Source: Arabidopsis thaliana
Lineage: Eukaryota; Streptophyta; Magnoliopsida; Brassicales; Brassicaceae
NCBI RefSeq assembly: GCF_000001735.4
Contig: NC_003076.8
Location: 11,532,001 to 11,596,000, forward strand
Direction of reading: 5' to 3'
DNA: 64,000 nucleotides
A program made the translations under genes and the position numbers. The notes beneath the pieces were generated by a model. The model ran no database searches. It was not told where the DNA came from and saw only the letters and a list, made by a program, of their open reading frames with translations. Position 1 is the first letter of the stretch. Each line of letters starts with the position of its first letter. Shown here piece by piece: positions 34,335 to 45,104 of this stretch.

Positions 34335-34689
34335 TAGAAATTATAATAGTTCACCAAACTAGATTCCAATGATGAACCGTAAACCGAAAAATCGTCCATG
34401 AAGACTTCCATGAAATTTTCAATACTCTGTGAAGATTGACATCATACGATATTGAAAGGTGGGAGGTGCATTGTAGAGTTTGAAAGGCATTCTTCTACAT
34501 GCGTATGTTCCATAGGTACAAGTAAAGGTTGTCTTCTCTTGATCGTCCGTATGGGTTGGTATCTAAAACAAATCCTGAATAACCATTTAAGGAACAGTAA
34601 AATTGATGGTTGGCTAACCTTTTGAGAATTTGATCGATGAAAGGTAAAGGGAAATGGTCCTTTCTAGTCATGGTTGAGCTTCCGGTAGT
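34335..34689 (-). pseudogene. Athila reverse transcriptase fragment, inverted
   Basis: The minus strand reads YRKLNHD, a stop, KGPFPFTF-like text, FIDQILKRLANHQFYCFLNG, then DQEKTTFTCTYGTYACRRM, PFKLYNAPPTFQYRMMSIF and EVFMDDFSVYG-like text. These are the RT palm motifs through the (Y/F)MDD box. The fragment points against the neighbouring env-like ORF and LTR and ends exactly where the LTR TGATATAACCC begins, so the LTR inserted into an inverted RT gene or an inversion took place. Stops and frame changes are present. Confidence 0.75.
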
Positions 34690-35728
34690 TGATATAACCC
34701 TATTTTTTACCTATGTTTTTGATATAGGATTTTGAGTCTTTTTATTATTTCTAGAATCTTTTCAGGTATTCTATGAAGAGGAATAACAATGGAGATGAGG
34801 ATACATTTTGGAGCAAAAGCGAAGGACGATTTCACTTTCAAATCCAATCAAGAGTGTCGATCGACACTGGTTTCGGCCCAGAGATGTCCCTGACGCTTAC
34901 AAGTTTACAGAAGTTTAAATTTGCCCCATAATACTTCCCTATTTGCATTGTTAGTCCCTGGACGTTTTTAGGTCATATATATAGTTTTAGAGGTCATTGT
35001 TGAGATCTAAGTTCTTTTCTATCAAGTTTTCCCTGAGAGACATAAGCTATTCATCCCTTGTTTTCACAGATTCATTCAGTTTTCAATACAGTGAAGAGAT
35101 CCTTTTTAACTCTTTTCTTTATTGATGTCTTTATGCTTTCTTACTTGAATATGTTGCTTGTTTCAACCTCTATGTCTGAGTAGTTTGCTTGTTAGGGTTA
35201 GGGTTTATCATTAGGGGTTCATATGGTTTAGTAGATCGCCCCCTTTCTAGGCTATCTGTAGAATTCTTCATCTTAAATTGTTCTTAATGCTAGTTGTAGA
35301 GTAATTAACTAGAACTTGATTCCAAACAATAGATATACCCGCCATAGGCATCTGTCTTTGGTTCTATAATTTGATGAACCTGGTTTACAGGTGTGTAATA
35401 AGAATCGGCCTATTTACTAAGGTTTCTCTCGGCTTCTCTGGTTATTCTTAGTTATAGGCATTGAGAGTTTCCCGGAACGCCACCTGTTATTCCAAAATTA
35501 GAATTTTAATTTAAGAATGGTTCGATAATAACCTAGCTATCATTAGATCTACTAACCAATAGTTTCCTAAGAATACCCTAATCCTGAATCTATATTTTAT
35601 CGTTTCATAACCAATCAATCTTCTGTCTTCTTACTTTGTTTACTTTTTATTTCACTCATTTTCTTCTAGCTTAATCTTGACACTCAATTCATTGTGTGAA
35701 GAAAAGAATTTTGAGGAAATTTTACATT
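34690..35728 (+). repeat. Athila type 1 LTR, 3' end missing
   Basis: It starts TGATATAACCCTATTTTTTACC and runs to GAGGAAATTTTAC, where the Athila type 2 LTR takes over. It contains the perfect palindrome AGTGTCGATCGACACT at 34853-34868, and a TATATATAG box at 34976-34984. Its 3' part matches the fragment at 30833-31119, which shows how it should have ended. Confidence 0.75.
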
Positions 35729-37310
35729 GAAGCCGTAACATTGAAGCCGTTCTTACCAATCACTTGACCCCCTGGTCGAGTAACATTGAAGCCGTTCTTA
35801 CCAATCACTCGACCCCCTGGTCGAGTAACCACACTCCAGGCCACTCGATGACACGACTCGACCCATGGTCGAGTAACACTTTTTCACACCACCTGACCAC
35901 CACTCGGACATTCACTCTATCACCACACTCGACCCCCTGGTCGAGTATCATCACTCACCACCCAGCGGCATCACTCGACCAAGCACTCGATCACATTTTC
36001 AGAGTCTCTTCAAATCCGCACTCAACAAGACAAGCTGAGCATAAGGAATAGAAGAGAAGAAGAAGAAGTGTTTGGAAGCTGTCCGGAGCTTCGTTTGATC
36101 ACGAGACCTGCTTGGCCCATTATCACTCTATCGGCTGGTCAGTTGGGTTCTCGGCCCATCTACTATCATTTTATTTCGTTTTGTATAAATAGGTGTTTGA
36201 GGGTTTTGTCCTCAGACATCTAGTCGACATTCAGCTTTTTGCTTAAGTTTTTTATTTCTGTTCACCTAGTTTACTCTGGCGGCACCACTTTGCTTCTGTA
36301 ACCTATAATTTGAGATTTTTCCAAGTTATTCGGATTCTGCATTTGATTTCATCTGTCTTCTTGTTTCTCTACTCTTTATCTCTTTACTTATGCAATATAC
36401 TTGTTTATCTGCGATTATGGCTTTAAGCATGTTGTTTGAGTAGTGACTTAGATTTCTTAAGGATGGGATAGAGTGGTTGTGAGATCTATAGTCTGTAGAA
36501 TAGTTAAGTTTTAGAATTGATTGAACCGCTTCAGGACTAGTTGTGCTTACTGCTTATTTCTGTCTGATCAACATGAATTTGATCCAATGCATTCGCGCAC
36601 CTAGAAGGTGTTTGATGGAATGCTTGATCCACTAGTTCCTAAGATATTTGTATATATCCAAAGGGATTGGCCGTTTAGATCGTTTATTGACTTTATCAAT
36701 CGGTTCTTATTACTTGCATAGTTAGATTCCGTTAATGGGAATTAGTCTGGGCTAGCTTTGCTTAAGGATTTCTATCACGCGAGTGAATTAATCTGTTGTT
36801 GAACCTGTTGTCTAGGGATAGCTTTACTGCACTTGTTAACCATCTGAATAGGCTAGGATACCACTCCATTTGATTACTCCATCCTTATGGATTTCTCGTC
36901 TATTTGATTTGTCTGTTGCATTGCTATCGTTTTAATCGTTCTTATTGCATGTGGCTCACTTTTCGCATTTCTTACCTGTTATCACCAACTTACTCAACCA
37001 CACCTAGTGTTTGGTGACAGACTGTGCAATCAAGTACAGTTGCTTTATTTTCTGTCTGATACTCGACCTGTTTCTCGACCACATCCTGCTCCTGGCACCA
37101 GTCAGTTGTGGTCGAGTGATTTTTGTAAATCTGTTAGAATTTATGTTTTCTGGGACTGTTAGAAACCTCAAAATTGTTATTGCTTGGCTTGACTGAGTGA
37201 CTTCTGATCACATCTCATCTATTTGCATCACACCTGAATTGATCGCCACCTAAAATACTACAACAACAACATTAGTGGTTTAGGAATAATTGACTAAAAT
37301 CCTATTATCA
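35729..37310 (+). repeat. Athila type 2, copy 1: 5' LTR, 5'-truncated
   Basis: It matches the full LTR at 53519-55287 from about 230 bp inside. It begins with a 49-bp block (TAACATTGAAGCCGTTCTTACC...CCCCCTGGTCGAG) repeated in tandem and carries ACTCGACC-N4-GGTCGAGT palindromes. TATAAATAG stands at 36184. It ends ATCCTATTATCA at 37310, directly before the primer binding site. Confidence 0.85.
36184..36192 (+). promoter_or_regulatory. TATA box of Athila type 2 LTR (copy 1)
   Basis: TATAAATAG is at the same place as in the full 3' LTR of copy 2 (54156-54164), upstream of GGTGTTTGAGGGTT, the probable start of R. Confidence 0.55.
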
Positions 37311-37335
37311 ATTTGGCACCGTTGCCAGTTGGGTG
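37311..37335 (+). promoter_or_regulatory. Primer binding site, Athila type 2 copy 1
   Basis: ATTTGGCACCGTTGCCAGTTGGGTG directly follows the LTR. TTTGGCGCCGTTGCC-type sites are usual for Athila minus-strand priming; here a G to A change alters GGCGCC to GGCACC. Confidence 0.7.
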
Positions 37336-37501
37336 CTTTTAGCTATATTTAAGATCATTAGAATTGTTAAGATCAAATTCGTTTTTTTAAAAAGAGATAC
37401 TAACATTGTGTCTTTTTAGTCTTAGTATTTAAGGTACTTAGCAACCAACTTTACATACTCATCTCTGATTAGTCTGTTATAGTCAGGTTGCTACCTGTTG
37501 C

Positions 37502-40292
37502 ATGCATACACAGTCACAAGGGAATCAGAACCTCCTATTTAACGATAACATCGACCGTATTGCTCGCCAACTAACAGAACAGGCAACAACAGACACAATG
37601 GCTGACGTTGTAGATGAGCTAATGCAACATAACAACATTGGTGCTTGTTACTTTCCACACAACCACAACCAGCGTCATGGCATTGTTCCTCCTCCCGTAC
37701 AGAACAACAACTTTGAGATCAATAGCGGTCTCATTGCAATGGTTCAGGGGAACAATTTTCATGACTTGCCAATGGAGGATCCGCTTGATCATCTAGACGA
37801 GTTTGAAAGGCTCTATAGCCTTACTAAAATCAATGGAGTCGGTGAAGATGGTTTCAAGCTTCGCTTGTTTCTTTTCTCACTTGGAGATAAAGCCCATCTA
37901 TTGGAAAAGACGTTACCCCAAAATTCAATTACAACCTAGGATGACTGCAAGAAAGCCTTCTTGGCTAAATTCTTCTCCAACTCCACAAATGCAAGACTCC
38001 GGAATGACCTCATTCACTCAAAAGCAACTGAAACCTTTTGTGACGCTTGAGAGCGCTTAAAGGGTTATTAAACCAAATGCCCTCATCACGGATTTAAGTA
38101 GGCTTCTCTTCTCAGCACACTCTATAGAAACGTCCAGCCTAAGATAAGGATGCTAGTTGTACCGCATCAAATGGGAACTTCCTTAAGAAGGATGTTGAAG
38201 AAGGATGAGAGCTAGTTGAAAACTTGGCTCAATCGGATGGCAATTATAATGAAGATTACGACAGAAACATCTGCACCAGCTCTAACTCTAATGACAAGAA
38301 CCACAGAGAGATTAAAGCTCTCAATGACATAATAGACAAACTCCTCCAAGTGCAACAGAAGCATGTTCACTTCACCTGTGAAGATGAACTATTCCAAGTC
38401 CAAGAGGGGGAGGATGATCATTGTGCTGAAATCACGTATGTTCACAACCAAGGTGGCTACAACAAAGGGTACAACAATTATAGACCCAACCCGAATCTGT
38501 AATACAGAAGTACCAATGTAGCCAACCCACAAGACCAAGTCTACCCTCAACAACAACAATAACAACAACCCAAACCGTTTTTTCCGTACAACCAATGTCA
38601 GGGGTTTGTTCCAAAGCAACAATTCCAAAGAGGTTATCAACAACAGCAGCCACCACATGGTTTTCCACCACAACAACATCAAGCACCTTCGCCTCATGAT
38701 TCGGATATGAAGAACATGCTCATGCAGATAATTCAAGGACATGCAACAGGAGAAATGGAAATCACTAAGAAGTTGGCTGAGTTAAACAACAAAGTCGATT
38801 CCACATTCAATGATCTTAACAAAAAGTTTGAATCATTGAGCACTAGGATGAGATATCTGGAAGGCAAGCCTGCTTCAACATCAGTTTCCAACAACCCAGG
38901 CCAACTTCCAAGAAAAGCAATCCAGAACCCAAAGGAGTATGCCACTGCACACGCCATCACTATTTGCCATGATCGAGAGCTGCCAACTCGACATGCCCCT
39001 ACCTCTATCACTAGGAACAGTGTAGATCAAGATGGGGAGGATTTTGTTCAGAATGAAACACGAGCTAAAATAGCAACAGAGGAGCTCATACTCGATCGTA
39101 GTACTCGATCCCTAGTTCATGCATTACCTCGTTCTGTTAAAAAGCCTTCCTCTGCTAAAACCAAGGATAAAGTCTTTGTTCCTCCACCCTACAAGCCTCC
39201 ACTACCATTTCCAGGGAGATTCAAAAAGCAATTGATAAAGAAATATGAAGCTCTCTTCGAAAAATAATTGAAGTACCTTGAAATCACAATGACTCTAGTA
39301 GATTGTCTTGCGCTAATATCGGACTCACACAACTGTGTGAAGGACATGATTTCAAAGAGGATCATAGAAGTTCAAGGAATGGTGGCGTTAACTCACGAGT
39401 GCAGTGCAATCATCCTGAAGAACATTGTTCAGGAAAAGTTGGAAGATCCAGGATCTTTCACTCTACCATGCTCTAGTAGGCAACTTGCTTTGAGAAACTG
39501 TCTATGTGATCTAGGAGCTTCAGTCAGCCTAATGCCACTTTCGATGGCAAGGAAGCTGGGATTTCTCAAGTATAAGCCGTGCGACTTATCCTTGATCCTT
39601 GCACATAGAACCTTAAGAAAACCTTATGGCCTATTAGAAGATATGCCTATCAAGATTAATGTAGTAGAAGTGCCTACAGACTTTGTTGTGCTTGAGATGG
39701 ATGAAGAACCTAAAGATCCTCTGATCCTAGGAAGACCTTTCTTGGCCTTAGGAGGAGAGGTGATAGACGTAAAAAATTGGAAGCATATAAGGTTACAGTT
39801 TGACATCAACAAAACTCCAAGAAGATCAACCATAGAGGGACATACATTTGGGGTCCAAGGAGTGGTTACAAAAGAAGGATTTGAGACTTACAGAGTAAAG
39901 AAACAAAGTTTAGCTCGAACACGACCTTTAAACTCAACAACTCAATCTAGTACGCTCTATGTAGTTGATTGGGGAGAACTCAAAAGGAAGTCTGATCTCC
40001 AAGAAGAAACCATCAAGAAGCTAACTTACATTGTTGAGGAACTTAGGGATAAAGTGCGTCGGATGCAGAGGACGCTATTTAACCTCAACTTAGCATTGAA
40101 GCTATCCCAAGGAAGAAGTTTGCTTCAGAATGGTTTGAAGAAGAAGACTACCCATTAGAAGAAAAAGAAGCTTACAACGAAATGGCCATAGAGTACTTAA
40201 TTACAGACCTGTCAAGAGAGCATGCTAAGTACGATGTTGTATCTACTAAGGAAGAAGAGAAGATTTCAATTCCTCTCATTCACCCTCCTTAA
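37502..40292 (+). pseudogene. Athila type 2 copy 1: gag-protease-coiled-coil ORF, broken
   Basis: Gag would form the particle and protease would cut it. Gag motifs: [37 protein letters not shown], then after a stop CKKAFLAKFFSNS and YRNVQPKIRML. A Gln/Asn/Pro-rich stretch and KELATKK-type helix follow, then [20 protein letters not shown]. The protease has [20 protein letters not shown] (D-L-G-A active site near 39509), LMPLSMARKLGF and [11 protein letters not shown]. The reading then enters a coiled coil (LQEETIKKLTYIVEELRDK) and, in a shifted frame, AIPRKKFASEWFEEEDYPLE and LSREHAKYD, ending at TAA 40290-40292. No RT, RNase H or integrase follows: the normal post-pol motif comes next. Copy 2 has the same layout. 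Confidence 0.85.
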
Positions 40293-40359
40293 GCCTAATG
40301 AGTGTGAGGAGTCAAGCTAGAGAATTAAAACAAGCTCACTTGGGAGGAAGTCCCAGTAT
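40293..40359 (+). other. Post-pol motif of Athila directly after protease ORF
   Basis: TAATGAGTGTGAGGAGTCAAGCTAGAG...ACAAGCTCACTTGGGAGGAAG matches 48837-48893 in copy 2 and resembles the text after integrase in type 1 (32324 on). It shows that the pol domains were lost between protease and this motif. Confidence 0.7.
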
Positions 40360-41345
40360 TTCACTTTTCATTACTAAGTTCATCATCCTGTTATCGTTCT
40401 CTTATCATTCTGTTGCTATGATGTTTTCATTCATGTCATCGTTTTTGTTTTCTGCAATGAAGTCTGAGTAGTGACTAGCTTTCTGAGGATGGGTTAGAGT
40501 AGTTTAGAATCCTTAGTCTGTTAGGTGGTTGAGTTTGATTTATAGATCTCTTCTAGATTAGTTGTTCTTAATGCCTATTGGTTTCTGATCAACTAGAATT
40601 TGAGCCCATACATTTTCGCACCCAAAAGAGTGTTCGACGAAATGTCTGAACCACTAATTAGAGAGACTCGTGGCTCTCTCCTAAGGTATTGGTTACAGGG
40701 AGCGTTTTGGCTTTAACTTGTTGATTTGTAATGCTTGTTAGGTTAGCTCTCGTCAATGGTGATTGAGTCTGGGACTAGTTTAACTTGAGGGTCTCTGTTG
40801 CGGTGGCACTTAGATTTGGTTATCGAACTTGTTGTCTAGGGATAGTTTATTGAGCATGTCAGTCACCTGTAGATTGAGGAAACTAACTACTCGATTACCC
40901 CATCCTCGAGAATTTTCTCATCCAATTGATTTCTTTATTTACATTGCTATCGTTTACTGTTTCTTGTTACCTATTGCTTAATTTTTACATTTCTTGCATG
41001 TTATCACTCAGATACTCAACCACCCTGTTGTCTGGTGACAGACTGTGCAGTCTAGTATTCCTGTTACATTTTCTGTCTGTTACTCAACCTGTCACTCGAC
41101 CACACCCAGTGCTTGGCAACAAGTTGTGTTGGTCGAGTGTTTTAACTGTGTCTGCTTGAATTTCTGTTTCCTCCATATTCACTAAGGACTCCTAGAAACT
41201 CAAAACCTGTAATTGCTTGGCTTGACTTTTTGAACTCTGATTGCATCTTGATTGCTAGCATCACACCCATTTGGATTAACAACCTAAAATACTACAACGA
41301 CAGGATAGTGTTTTATGTGTAATTGATCTTAAAATCCTATTATCA
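40360..41345 (+). repeat. Athila type 2 LTR fragment inside copy 1
   Basis: Its text matches the 3' part of the type 2 LTR (GAGTAGTGAC...GGATGGG, GTTGTCTAGGGATAG, CTCGACCACACCCAGTG) and it ends exactly at CCTATTATCA (41345). It stands between the protease region and an env-like tail, so it is either a nested truncated LTR or a recombination product. The left end is diffuse. Confidence 0.75.
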
Positions 41346-41543
41346 TCGAGTATTCATGAGGCGGCGCTGGCCGCAGCAGAAAAAGAGAGGTCGAGTATTC
41401 AGGAGGCGGTGCTTGCCGCAATAGAGGAGATGAGGTTAAGTACCTACATGGCGGAGCTGAGACACAACATGGAGATTCTTCAATGGCCTAGCAGCAATCG
41501 CAGACAGCCATCGACGATCAACTGCGTTCCTTCTTCAACTGAG
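41346..41543 (+). pseudogene. Athila env-like ORF, C-terminal tail only (copy 1)
   Basis: TCGAGTATTCATGAGGCGG...GAGCTGAGACACAACATGGAG matches the end of the env-like ORF of copy 2 (51780-51880). Two tandem copies of the GTCGAGTATTCAGGAGGCGG block are present. The rest of the env-like gene is missing. Confidence 0.7.
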
Positions 41544-42941
41544 GTAAGCACCTCACTTAACCATTGTATAATAACATCTCTTGTTTTTGTTTCTGTGATG
41601 TGTTTTGCCTGGAGTACTCTCTTCCAAATTTGGTCACACAGAGGACTGTGTGATTTAATATTGGGAGAGGGCTCACGAAGTGTGTGTGGTGTTGTATATA
41701 TTCTTGAGTCTGCATTCATATAAGGCATAAAAAAAACAAAACAAAATTTTAAAATTTTTTGAAAATGATTTCACAAAAAGAGATTGTTCATGTAGTTGCA
41801 TCACATTTAGGGTTGAGTCTAGGATGTTTCATATAGGATTGTTGCATTCACATTGCATAGGGAATAATGATGAGATAGTCTTGTAAGCATTTTGGTTCAC
41901 CCGATAAACTCAGTGCCCTCGTTGTTAGTTGTATGATGCATAGTCAATGAAATTGAAGTAGAACTGCACCATGCCTAAAATGCTCTACTCGACCACACTG
42001 TGAAGATTTGATACCATTCTCTATCAATTCGAACCTGAATCTGATTTAAAATTATCATGTCTTAACATCGAATTTAAACTCATGGATACCCTAAAATACT
42101 TGGACTTCCTTACAGGACTCTTGTTTGTCCAAGTAGCTGACTCCCCTTATTGGAGCAGTTAACCCCAACCTTAAGCCTAAACCTTCTTTCAAGCCTTTAT
42201 CACTTGTGAGTGTCTGTGAGGTCTTATTCCGATTGAGCTTGGTAGAAAGTGTTAGGTTCGTAACGAAAGAGATAGTGTTTCATGTAGTTCTAATTTACGT
42301 TATCCAGACTAGATAGGACTAGGTGGGCGCTTATATCGTGGGTTGGGATGTTTCTAAAAGAAAGAAAATAGTGAATTCATTGTTGATAAGGAAAGGGAAA
42401 GGAATTCTAGGGGAAGTAAGCTAAAAAAGTTAGAAAAAGTCTAGTAAAGGTTTTGGGAATGTCAAAAAAAAGAATGAGGTTCTTGTCAGCTAAAGAAGAA
42501 GGGTAAAAAGCCCTTAGTTTTAAAGATTAAAACCATGAACCTTAGTTTTTACAAGAAATCCAAATCCGTTAGAAGTATCAAAGTGTTGAGAAAGCTTCTC
42601 TTAGAGTTAAGAGAAAAGAAAAGAATGATCTGAAAAAGGGTTTAAAAGATTCATGAATGCAAAGGGTAGAGTTAAGTTATTATTTTGGGATTGGAGATGG
42701 GATTACCATTAGAGCTTCATTTGTTATACTTTGGGTAGATGGGATCTTATCTCTGTATGCATAATTAGGGACTTACCTTTAGCATTATACTAAAGCTCAA
42801 TCATTCTTGAGAGATCTCATTTTACTAAAACCTATTCTTTAAGGGACCATCTTTGTCTCTTGACCTTCACCTTAGCCAAATGAGTTCATTGATGATGCAT
42901 TGCTTGATTCACGTTCTAGAACTAATGAATTTTAAAGGGAT
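41544..42941 (+). other. Athila type 2 copy 1, 3' untranslated region
   Basis: Non-coding; it matches 51930-53283 of copy 2 over its whole length (GTAAGCACCTCACTTAACCATTG to GAACTAATGAATTTTAAAGGGAT). It is cut at 42942 by a Tat LTR; the last 235 bp, including the polypurine tract, are missing. Confidence 0.75.
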
Positions 42942-43402
42942 TGTGGATGTCGGATCTGGTGCTAACCAAACCCGCAATTTGGTGAGACATTTGGAGTGTG
43001 TAGGGCTTTGAGAAAGGCCCGACCAAGCGGAAAAGCCCATCACTAGGCCAGTTATCTAGAAACCGTTTTATATTGCTTCGTTAACGAAAAGATTCTGAGT
43101 TAATAACACGCATTGATTACCTGAAGATTCGTAACATACGCTGAAGCGGGATCTGCGGACTGAGCTGGATGTTCATAACGTACGGAGTTAGTGAAGCGAT
43201 ATCAGCTGGACATTTAGTTCGCAAGATTCGTTGTAATTGTATAAATAGAGAACTATTGTCATTTACTAGGAAAAACCGAAAATGGTACTAAAAGAATACT
43301 GAAATATACTGAAACATTTCAGCTGATTGTTGTTCGACTAACAAGTTTAAAGATCTTTGAAATACAACCACGAAATTCTAATTGCGGATTCTGACATCCA
43401 TA
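42942..43402 (+). repeat. Tat element 2, 5' LTR
   Basis: It starts TGTGGATGTCGGATCTGG and ends GATTCTGACATCCATA, with inverted ends like the LTR at 5772-6273 (the last CA reads TA). TATAAATAG is at 43240. The primer binding site follows. It inserted into the Athila 3' region. Confidence 0.82.
43240..43248 (+). promoter_or_regulatory. TATA box of Tat LTR 2
   Basis: TATAAATAG lies about 300 bp into the LTR, a good core-promoter match. Confidence 0.55.
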
Positions 43403-43403
43403 A

Positions 43404-43422
43404 TTTGGCGCTAGAAGAAGGG
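43404..43422 (+). promoter_or_regulatory. Primer binding site, Tat element 2
   Basis: TTTGGCGCTAGAAGAAGGG lies 1 nt after the LTR end, as expected for a Tat-type minus-strand primer site. The tRNA was not assigned. Confidence 0.65.
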
Positions 43423-43462
43423 TGGTTTAAGTGTTTTACTTCAGAGCAACGATCAGTCTACC

Positions 43463-43666
43463 ATGAGTAACACCGACGACCAGAACTCCGGCGACCATGC
43501 CTCCACCCTTGCTGATATCAAGAAGCTGCTTAAGGAGCTTTCCGACAAAACAGAGCGGCAGCAGTCCACCGAAACGTCTTTGTCCGAAAAGAAGAATGCA
43601 GTGGCCAGCTCGCAGCGCTCACCACCAGTCATTCCGAAATCAGGGAAGCTCACAACGCGTATGTAG
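43463..43666 (+). pseudogene. Tat element 2, N-terminal part of gag or leader ORF
   Basis: ATG at 43463 opens MSNTDDQNSGDHASTLADIK, KLLKELSDKTERQQS, a helical, charged N-terminus followed by a Ser-rich part and a stop at 43664-43666. Position (about 60 bp after the primer site) and character fit the start of Tat gag. Further frames to about 43980 are broken, and no CA domain is seen. Confidence 0.5.
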
Positions 43667-43989
43667 ATCGAGTTGACACTCTCTCTACAGGAACGCTGTG
43701 TACCGCAGGAGTCTAAGCACAGCTCGACTTTCAGGGAACCGTTAGTACGAGTGTCCAAAACTCACAAGCGGAAGTAGATCAGCAAACTCCGTCACATCAA
43801 CTGCCATGTGGCTCTCCGATGGAAGTTGGAGCTACCTCGCATTAGGACACTGTGAGAGTCGAAACTCACATAACCGAAATTTCTTCATTCGGCTATACCC
43901 TCGAAGATTCTTCATTATCATATCTGGATTCTTCGGAAATGGTCTTTGGATCGTTTTGGTAAGATGTGCAAAGTCTTTGCCTCAGGCTA

Positions 43990-44311
43990 CTATGAAACGC
44001 TAGGAATCAGCTCGGTGCATATTCTACGCGACCAGAAGTCCTCCTAGACGACCCTAAATGATCCTCTAGACGTCCATTCTCTGCTCGGGTGTGTTTATTG
44101 GAATAACAACCAAGCCGCATGGTAGTTTCATCTCGGAATCCCAAGTGTTTCCTTTCCCGGCTCGGGTATGTTTCCTGGAATGACAACCGAACCGGGTACG
44201 GATACCCGAGCGAGTAGCGTCCTGTGAATAGTTTCCCTACTGTTTGTAGTAGGCTGAGCTCCCGAAGCCTTTTTGTTTGGCTCGGTCTTCTGGGGAAATC
44301 CGACCCCAACA
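43990..44311 (-). repeat. Third Tat-type LTR, minus strand, left limit uncertain
   Basis: On the minus strand it starts TGTTGGGGTCGGATTTCC at 44311, like the other Tat LTR starts, right after a polypurine tract. It holds two direct copies of GCTCGGGTRTGTTT...TGGAATRACAACC (near 44085 and 44161). The far end was not identified; the border with the plus-strand Tat element 2 is approximate. Confidence 0.6.
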
Positions 44312-44323
44312 GTTTGCCCCCAC
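44312..44323 (-). promoter_or_regulatory. Polypurine tract of the minus-strand Tat element
   Basis: GTGGGGGCAAAC on the minus strand is immediately followed by the LTR start TGTTGGGG. It defines this as a 3' LTR of a minus-strand Tat element. Confidence 0.6.
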
Positions 44324-44585
44324 CTCGTTATTTTTATTGCGAGAAACAACGAGCTGTATGAGTACGGTGACCGAGCTGGCCGATCGTTTTCCTATCCCGC
44401 AGCTTTTGACGCTTCAACTTCCGGGACGGTCAAACTTCTTTGCGTGTAGCCGCTCTTTTCTCTCGAGAAGGGGAAATGTCTTCGCTAATTCCCGAGGTTC
44501 ACGCGGGTGTCCCGTATTTTGACGAGGCCACGCGCCAACGACGCGGTTCGTGATTTCCTCCGAACCCAACGCACCCTAAAAGTTC

Positions 44586-44593
44586 TATAAATA
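44586..44593 (+). promoter_or_regulatory. TATA box of the antisense gene in the minus-strand Tat element
   Basis: TATAAATA stands between the polypurine tract (44312) and the ORF on the plus strand. A C/T-rich leader (TTTCTTTCTCTCC) follows. It is separate from the LTR promoter and points against it. Confidence 0.5.
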
Positions 44594-44727
44594 ATAAAGC
44601 ATTCTTTAAGAATTTCATTTGAAGTTCCGAAGGAAAAAGTTTCGAGGTTTTCTTTCTCTCCTCTAATCTTGATTTCTTTATATTCTTCTATATTTCCGGT
44701 GAACCTCCGTCGTCTTTTAGGTTTGTT

Positions 44728-45104
44728 TTGATTTTCCTGGTTAGAAATTTCTGGTTACGGCTTTTGCTTTGTCAAAACTCCGTGCACCGAGACGATCTCC
44801 CTCCGATCCATAAAAGGAGGATGGTTTGGAGCTCGTCGGAAGATGCCGAACCGAGTTCGAGTCACCAGGGTGATGCGACTTCATCATCTAATACGCCCGA
44901 AGAGCCGAGCCCTTTCATGGCTCAAGAAGATACTTCCGCTGATATATCTCGGGAACTCGATCTTCGAGAGGATCCTGAGCCATCTCTTGTTCGAAGGCCT
45001 CATGTCCCAACTGCTAACGAGGCTGGAACATCGAATTGGCGAGATGTGTCTGAACCCTTGTTTCCCCAGGTGAAGGTTGAGGATGATCTTTACTTCGAGC
45101 CCTA
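44728..45104 (+). pseudogene. Tat antisense gene, N-terminal part, cut by Athila LTR
   Basis: This ORF runs antisense to the Tat element in which it lies, just as the gene at 5383-2664 does in Tat element 1. An ATG at 44728 is in frame; the ATG at 44821 (MVWSSSEDAEPSSSHQGD) is a likelier start because the preceding residues look like leader sequence. The protein is Ser/Glu/Pro-rich (NTPEEPSPFMAQEDTSADI) and ends with VKVEDDLYFEPYE, where Athila LTR sequence begins. By position it should be the start of a Transposase_28-type protein, but no conserved core is present in the remaining part. Confidence 0.5.

Noticed and set aside
35194-35210. Telomere-like TTAGGG text (GTTAGGGTTAGGGTTT)
   Set aside because: Only two units, inside an Athila LTR; no array, so not an interstitial telomere.
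38389-38742. Leu/Val-rich minus-strand ORF resembling a membrane protein
   Set aside because: It is the antisense of the Gln/Asn-rich part of Athila gag.
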